From: Candidatus Rokuibacteriota bacterium
GTDB taxonomy: Bacteria; Methylomirabilota; Methylomirabilia; Rokubacteriales; CSP1-6
DNA length: 18,008 nt
Assembly (NCBI GenBank): GCA_016201645.1
Contig: JACQCL010000041.1
Span: 1 to 18,008, forward strand
Direction: 5' to 3'
Part shown: piece after piece, positions 13,473-18,008 of the stretch
Layout of the letters: every line of letters begins with the position of its first letter
Position numbering within the stretch: position 1 is the first letter of the stretch
Notes under the pieces: generated by a model
What the model was told of the DNA's origin: nothing
The model's input: the letters and a program-made list of their open reading frames with translations, nothing else
Databases searched by the model: none
Translations under genes and position numbers: made by a program

Positions 13473-15023
13473 CTACGCGCCGGGCGTGGGCGCCACCTCC
13501 TCGGCCCGCGCGAGATCCCGCGCGCGGCCGGCCGGGACCAACAACGACGAGACCAGCGCCACGAGGCAGACGACCAGCCCCACCACGAAGACCGCGTGGA
13601 GAGCGTGGGCCAGCGCGAGCCGAATCTGGGCCAGGACCGCTGGCGCGAGCGCATCCCGGGTCAGCGGGTTGATGATGAGATCCGGCTGGCTTGCGAGCTG
13701 CCGGATCTGATCCCCGAGGGGCGTGCCCGCTACCGAGGCCGCCAGAACGCTGAGCAGTTCGGTCTGGAGGCGATGGGCCATCCCCGCCCCCATAACCGCC
13801 ACCCCCACCGCTCCGCCGATGCTTCTCGAAAACTGGACCGTGGAGGTCGCCACCCCGAGGTCGCGCTTCGGCACCGCGTTCTGGACGGCGATGAGCATCG
13901 GCACCATCACCATCCCCATGCCGACGCCGGCGAGGAGCACGCCCTGCACCGCCGCGACGCGGGTGAGGGTCTGGTCCCACGACGACAGCAGCACGAAGGC
14001 GAACGTCAGGCTCGCCATCCCCGCCATGACGATTCCGCGGTATCCAACGCGGAGGACGAGACGGGCACTCACGATTGAAAGGGTCACCCACCCGAGGATG
14101 AACGGGGTCAGGACGAACCCCGCCTGCGTAGCGGTCGCCCCGACGACGGCTTGGAGATAGAGCGGGATGTAGGAGATGGCGCCGAACATCGCCATCCCCG
14201 CCAGGAACCCGGTGACCGTGCCGGCCCGCACCATGGGGTTCTTGAAGAGGTCGAGTGGGATCAACGGGTCCACGACCCGTCGTTCGACGCCCACGAAGCC
14301 GAGGAGGCAGAGGGCGGTCACGGCCAGGGGAGCCAGGACGGCGGGCGTCCACCACGACGCGACGCTGCCGCCCTGAGTCAGCCCCACGAGGAGAGAAGCG
14401 ATCGCCACGGTGAAGAGCCCGCTCCCCACGAAGTCAATGGACACAGACCGGCGACGCCCCACGGGCTCCACAAGGCCCCACCAGATGGCGAGAGCGGCCA
14501 GCGCGCCGAACGGGAGGTTGATGTAGAAGACCCACCGCCAGGACACATAGTCGGAGAGGAGCCCGCCGAGCGGGGGGCCGATGAGGGAGGCAAGCCCCCA
14601 CATCCCGGAGAAGTAGCCTTGCATCTTCGCCCGTCGCTCGAGCCCGTAGAGGTCGCCGGCCAGGGTCATGCCCAGCGTGATGAGCGAGCCGGCACCGAGG
14701 CCCTGGAGCGCCCGGAAGGCGATGAGCTGAGCCATGCTCTGGGAGAGTCCAGACAGCCCCGAGCCCAGGAGGAAGATGCAGATGCCCGCGAGGTAGGTTG
14801 GGCGCCTTCCGAGCAGATCGGATAATCGCCCCCAGAGAGGCATGCTGACGGTGCCGGTGAGGAGGAACGCCGAAAACACCCAGGAGTAGATCCGAATTCC
14901 CCCGAGGCTGGACACCACCGTCGGCATGGCGGTAGCCACCACCGTGGACTCCATCGCCGCCAGAAAGAGGGCCAGCATGACGCCCGCGATCACGATGCCA
15001 CGCCGGGAGTCCCGCCGGCTCAC
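13473..15023 (-). CDS. MFS multidrug exporter, DHA2 family (14 membrane segments)
   Basis: 516 aa from GTG 15023. Drug/proton antiporter of the inner membrane. Motif C-like and family signatures are visible: LFLAAMESTVVATAMPTV in TM1, motif A variant GRLSDLLGRRP in the loop after TM2, RALQGLGAGS in TM4, and GPPLGGLLSDYVSWRWVFYINLP in TM5-6, the classic DHA2 block. The length and hydrophobicity pattern fit 14 segments. I chose the GTG because GGGGGA precedes it and the membrane domain starts just after a short basic SRRDSRRG. Upstream starts (ATG 15101, TTG 15131) would add ~26-36 residues that overlap the broken glycosylase gene and have no ribosome binding site. Substrate is unknown. Confidence 0.93.
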   Translation of the reverse strand: MSRRDSRRGIVIAGVMLALFLAAMESTVVATAMPTVVSSLGGIRIYSWVFSAFLLTGTVSMPLWGRLSDLLGRRPTYLAGICIFLLGSGLSGLSQSMAQLIAFRALQGLGAGSLITLGMTLAGDLYGLERRAKMQGYFSGMWGLASLIGPPLGGLLSDYVSWRWVFYINLPFGALAALAIWWGLVEPVGRRRSVSIDFVGSGLFTVAIASLLVGLTQGGSVASWWTPAVLAPLAVTALCLLGFVGVERRVVDPLIPLDLFKNPMVRAGTVTGFLAGMAMFGAISYIPLYLQAVVGATATQAGFVLTPFILGWVTLSIVSARLVLRVGYRGIVMAGMASLTFAFVLLSSWDQTLTRVAAVQGVLLAGVGMGMVMVPMLIAVQNAVPKRDLGVATSTVQFSRSIGGAVGVAVMGAGMAHRLQTELLSVLAASVAGTPLGDQIRQLASQPDLIINPLTRDALAPAVLAQIRLALAHALHAVFVVGLVVCLVALVSSLLVPAGRARDLARAEEVAPTPGA

Positions 15024-15096
15024 GCGCGGTCCCCCGCTCTGGCGCTGAGCCGCCGATGCCCGGCCAGGAGATAGTGCACGGCCAAATTCTGGTACT

Positions 15097-15744
15097 CTCA
15101 TTGGAGAGAGATGCCAATTGCTCGAAGACAAGCTCCCCGCGCGACACCCGGCGGGCCAGCCCGATGATGTACTCGGCCTTTCGCGTCGAGAACTGCATCC
15201 GGCAAAGACCGCGCACCATCGCCCGGGCCAGCGCCTCGGGAGCGGGAAAGGCGTAGACGGTTTCGCCCTCCACCTGAACCGGGCAACCGAACCGGCGGAC
15301 GAGCCGCGCGCGCGTCGTCATGGCGAACGAGAGGTTGACCTGTTGCGCGGTGATGGCACCCACCAGCATCTCGAAGGGCGTCGCCGCCAAGGTGGGGCGC
15401 ATGCCGTAGAACGGGCCGATCAGGCCCTGGAGGACTCGATCAGCTTTCGCCGTCCGATAGAAGCCGGCGAGGTCGGCCTCCAGGAAGAGAAGGCGCCGCA
15501 CCTCGGCACACACCGACTCTCTAACCCGCTCAGATCGCGAGTGGGGAACCGTGATGGTGAGCCGCGCGTCGTCCGGGGGTCCGGACCAGCGCAGCGCGTA
15601 GCCGTAGAGTTTCCTGTCCAGCAGGAGGACTCGTCGAAACACTCCGGCACCGAGCCTGTTGGCGGGATCCTCCCCCCAAATCCGATAGCGGGCGAGCGTG
15701 TGAAGAACGTCGAGGGGACCCTCGGGCATCAGTTGGATGTTCAT
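15097..15744 (-). pseudogene. Truncated AlkA-type DNA-3-methyladenine glycosylase
   Basis: From ATG 15744 about 216 codons read as the N-terminal domain and first half of the HhH-GPD domain of an AlkA-like base-excision glycosylase: GPLDVLHTLARYRIWGEDPANRL, then GLIGPFYGMRPTLAATPFEMLVGAITAQQVN, and GLCRMQFSTRKAEYIIGLARRVSRGEL. The homologous region ends near LASLSNE; the hairpin LPGIGxWTA and the catalytic Asp that should follow are absent. The frame then continues open into the MFS gene (to 14434) as nonsense. So about 80-100 C-terminal residues have been lost, probably by deletion, and the product cannot be an active glycosylase. It is 53 bases downstream of kimA on the same strand. Confidence 0.75.
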
Positions 15745-15797
15745 CGGATCGGCGCCGTGAGGCTCGGGCGATCACCAAGTGTACCAGAGGGATCGCG

Positions 15798-17618
15798 TCA
15801 GCGCTTCAGGTGGTAAGGCACGTCGGTGACGACGACGTTCTGCCGGAAGAGCAGCGCCCCTTTGATGAGGAGGGCGGTCTGGTTGTGCAACAGGTGCTGC
15901 CACCACCGGGCCGGGATGAACTCCGGCAGCACGATGGTCACCATGTGGTTCTCCCGCTGATTCTGCACGTGGTCCAGATATTCCAAAAATGGGCCCAGGA
16001 GGGAGCGATAGGGCGAGGTCAGCACCACCAGCGGCACGCCGCACCCCCACTTCTGCCACTTCTCTTCGAGCTTTCGCGTCCGCGCGGGATCCGTCTCCAC
16101 GAAGACGGCTCTCGCATCCGGGGAGAGGCTCTTGGCGTACTGGAGCGCCCGCACCACTCCCCTGTGAAGATCGCCCACGGGAACGAGGACAGTGTGGCGG
16201 CTGATCACGGGCGGGTCTCCGTACTCCTCGAGCGAGAGTTGGTTGGCCACCTCCATGTAGTGGCGATGGATGGTCAGACACGCCATGACGAGCAACGGAA
16301 TGACCAACACTATGATCCACGCGCCGTGGGTGAACTTGCTGACGGCGATGACGAGCGTCACCACCCCCGTCACCGTGGCGCCGACGCCGTTGATCGCCAA
16401 CCGCCAGGTCCAGCCAGGCCCCCGCCCCGCCAGCCAGTGGCGGACCATGCCTGCCTGCGACAGCGTGAACGAGATGAAGACGCCCACCGCGTACAGCGGG
16501 ATCAGTGCATGGGTCTCGCCCCGGAAGAGGACGATCAGGAGGGCGGCCAGCCCGCCCAGGATCAAGACGCCGTTGGAGAAGACCAGCCGGTCGCCCTGGG
16601 TCGCGAACTGGCGCGGGGCGTAGCGGTCCCGGGCGAGAATGGAGGACAGGCGGGGGAAGCCGGCAAAAGAGCTGTTAGCGGCCAGGACCAGGATCATGGC
16701 CGTCGAGGCCTGGACAAGGTAGTAGAAGAGGCCGGTGCCGTAGAGGCCGCGAGCGATCTGGGAGACCACCGTCTCTTCCTGAACCGGAACCGCACCCAGC
16801 GCCGACGCCAGGACCGTAATTCCCAGGAACAGGCTGGCCAGAATGAACGCCATCCATCCCAGGGTGATTGCCGCATTGCGGGACTCCGGTGGCTTAAAGG
16901 CCGGAATCCCGTTCGAGATGGTCTCAGTCCCTGTCAGCGCGACACAGCCCGAGGAGAAAGCGCGCAGGACCAGAAACCACGTGAGCGGCGCGGCCGCCTG
17001 CAGCGGACGGGCGCTCAGCGGCTGAACCTCACCCCAGAGCAGCCGGAACAACCCGCCGACAACGAGGATCGCGAACGTGGCGATGAAGAGATACGTCGGG
17101 ACCGCGAAGACTCGGCCTGACTCCCTCACTCCCCGAAGGTTGGCGAAGGCGATGGCCGCGATGCAGGCGACGCCCAGGCTGACCCTGTAGGGGATCACCG
17201 CCGGGATCGCCGACGTGACGGCCGCGACACCGGCGGCGACCGACACCGAGACCGTCAGAACGTAATCGGTCAACAGCGCCGCGGCAGCGACCAGGCCTGG
17301 AAGTGTCCCCAGATTGGCCCGGGCGACGATGTACGCCCCGCCGCCGCTGGGATAGGCATGGATCGTTTGCTGATAGGAGACCGCCACGATGACCAGCAGC
17401 CCGGCAATCGCGAACGAGACCGGCGTGGCCAGCTGCATGGCGGCGGCGCCGGCCAGCACCAGGACGAACAGGATCTCTTCCGTGGCGTAGGCCACCGACG
17501 ACAGGGCGTCGGAGGAGAAGACCGCAAGCGCCGTCGTCTTGGAGAGGCGCTCGTGGTGGGCGCGCGCCAACGGCATCGGTGCGCCCACAAGCAGCCGCTT
17601 GAGCCAGTTGGGTTTCAC
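15798..17618 (-). CDS. kimA: KimA-like high-affinity potassium importer (APC superfamily)
   Basis: 606 aa from GTG 17618, matching KimA length (607 in B. subtilis, formerly YdaO). About 12 membrane segments (30-460) and a cytosolic C-terminal domain (about 470-606). Recalled KimA landmarks match closely: SSDALSSVAYATEEILFVL, YPSGGGAYIVARANLG, LLTDYVLTVSVSVAAG, AFSSGCVALTGTETISNGIPAFK, ARDRYAPRQFATQGDRLVFSNG and HALIPLYAVGVFISFTLSQAG, plus a C-terminus LPEFIPARWWQHLLHNQTAL...VPYHLKR. KimA is a K+/H+ symporter inhibited by c-di-AMP in Firmicutes. The frame is open to a TTG at 17642, but GTG 17618 has GGGGGAG just upstream. An intrinsic terminator sits in its leader. Other APC amino-acid transporters are a less likely alternative. 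Confidence 0.9.
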   Translation of the reverse strand: MKPNWLKRLLVGAPMPLARAHHERLSKTTALAVFSSDALSSVAYATEEILFVLVLAGAAAMQLATPVSFAIAGLLVIVAVSYQQTIHAYPSGGGAYIVARANLGTLPGLVAAAALLTDYVLTVSVSVAAGVAAVTSAIPAVIPYRVSLGVACIAAIAFANLRGVRESGRVFAVPTYLFIATFAILVVGGLFRLLWGEVQPLSARPLQAAAPLTWFLVLRAFSSGCVALTGTETISNGIPAFKPPESRNAAITLGWMAFILASLFLGITVLASALGAVPVQEETVVSQIARGLYGTGLFYYLVQASTAMILVLAANSSFAGFPRLSSILARDRYAPRQFATQGDRLVFSNGVLILGGLAALLIVLFRGETHALIPLYAVGVFISFTLSQAGMVRHWLAGRGPGWTWRLAINGVGATVTGVVTLVIAVSKFTHGAWIIVLVIPLLVMACLTIHRHYMEVANQLSLEEYGDPPVISRHTVLVPVGDLHRGVVRALQYAKSLSPDARAVFVETDPARTRKLEEKWQKWGCGVPLVVLTSPYRSLLGPFLEYLDHVQNQRENHMVTIVLPEFIPARWWQHLLHNQTALLIKGALLFRQNVVVTDVPYHLKR

Positions 17619-17634
17619 GCATCTCCCCCGGCTG

Positions 17635-17673
17635 AAAAACAAAGGGGAACGGGAGAATAGGCTCCGGTTCCCC
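17635..17673 (-). terminator. Intrinsic terminator/attenuator in the kimA leader
   Basis: On the minus strand GGGGAAC (17673-17667) pairs with GTTCCCC (17650-17644). Inside it, past one mismatch, GGAG pairs with CTCC around a six-base loop. TTTGTTTTT follows. Only 16 bases then remain before the kimA start. It ends dnaB transcription, and since no promoter fits after it, it probably also gates kimA expression. Confidence 0.8.
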
Positions 17674-17703
17674 TCAGGATCACCGTCGTTGCCACGGCGC
17701 TAG

Positions 17704-17732
17704 ATGATACCCGCCTCGTCCCTCATCTGCAA
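17704..17732 (-). promoter_or_regulatory. Candidate kimA promoter upstream of the attenuator
   Basis: TTGCAG, a 17-base spacer and TATCAT (17704-17709, five of six -10 consensus bases) on the minus strand. The transcript would start near 17697, giving a leader of about 79 bases that contains the terminator hairpin. The -35 is weak. Confidence 0.45.
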
Positions 17733-17774
17733 ATCCGCCAGGGCCCGGCTGGGGAGGGCGAGGGGGACGCCGCC

Positions 17775-18008
17775 TCAGTACGGCTGGCGCTCCGATTCGA
17801 CTCGATTCTCGAAGCTGGCGTACTCGGGAATGAACGTCAGGCGGACGGTATCCGTCGGGCCGTTCCGCTGCTTGCCCACGATAACCTCCGCCAGCCGCTG
17901 CTGATCGAGGGGGATCTCGCTCTGCTCTTTGTACCGCTCCGGCCGGTAGAGAAAGATGATGAGATCGGCGTCCTGCTCGAGCGCGCCCGATTCGCGGAGA
18001 TCCGACAG
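17775..18008 (-). CDS. dnaB: Replicative DNA helicase DnaB, C-terminal end only
   Basis: The last 77 residues before TGA (17775-17777); the rest lies beyond the right edge. The sequence SDLRESGALEQDADLIIFLYRP is the DnaB RecA-domain segment (motif H4 region), followed by AEVIVGKQRNGPTDTVRLTF, with the arginine-finger neighbourhood GKQRNGPTG-like, and the usual short C-terminal tail with PEYASFEN. DnaB is the hexameric replication-fork helicase. It is the gene upstream of kimA on the same strand; the terminator at 17635-17673 separates the two. Confidence 0.95.
   Translation of the reverse strand: MSDLRESGALEQDADLIIFLYRPERYKEQSEIPLDQQRLAEVIVGKQRNGPTDTVRLTFIPEYASFENRVESERQPY

Noticed and set aside
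17619..17774. c-di-AMP (ydaO-type) riboswitch before kimA
   Set aside because: The space between the likely promoter and the terminator is too short, and I cannot find the conserved aptamer core.

Overview
This is an 18 kb, GC-rich, gene-dense chromosomal window. I see no phage, insertion sequence, CRISPR array or intact rRNA/tRNA gene. The gene set suggests an uncultivated, rod-shaped Gram-negative bacterium: an mreBCD-mrdA-rodA elongasome, an F420-type split-barrel oxidoreductase, a selenocysteine-containing AhpD-like protein and KimA-type potassium uptake. Methylomirabilota/Rokubacteria-like or deep Deltaproteobacteria-like lineages would fit, but this is inferred from gene content only.

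Layout. (1) 1-7162, minus strand: a tightly packed operon mreB > mreC > mreD > mrdA (PBP2) > rodA > rng (RNase G) > an unrecognised gene that runs off the left edge. Several junctions overlap or are translationally coupled. The last gene is preceded by a cluster of palindromes. (2) 7301-8367, plus strand: a conserved protein of unknown function with a near-consensus promoter so close to its start codon that the mRNA may be leaderless. (3) 8370-10467, plus strand: a cold-shock island, csp - DEAD-box RNA helicase - csp. Each csp has its own TTGACA promoter and a long 5' leader, and the two leaders share the same four-hairpin architecture. (4) 10470-10860: no conventional gene, but on the minus strand a promoter, stable hairpins, a very short Cys-containing reading frame with an extended Shine-Dalgarno, and a terminator. 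(5) 10858-15744, minus strand: a secreted ComEA-like HhH protein, a glycine-zipper lipoprotein, an HNH nuclease, an F420/FMN oxidoreductase, an AhpD-like selenoprotein, an unknown helical protein, a 14-TM MFS exporter and a truncated AlkA-type DNA glycosylase. (6) 15798-18008, minus strand: a KimA-like potassium importer behind an intrinsic terminator in its leader, then the 3' end of dnaB.

The strongest novel points are these. First, the in-frame TGA in the AhpD-like gene lies exactly at the resolving position of its CxxC motif and is followed by a good bacterial SECIS-like hairpin with an AGGU loop, so the gene should be read through as a CxxU selenoprotein. Second, the duplicated csp leader looks like an undescribed structured regulatory RNA. 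Third, the 10.48-10.85 kb intergenic region looks like a small structured transcript. Fourth, kimA seems to be controlled by transcription attenuation.
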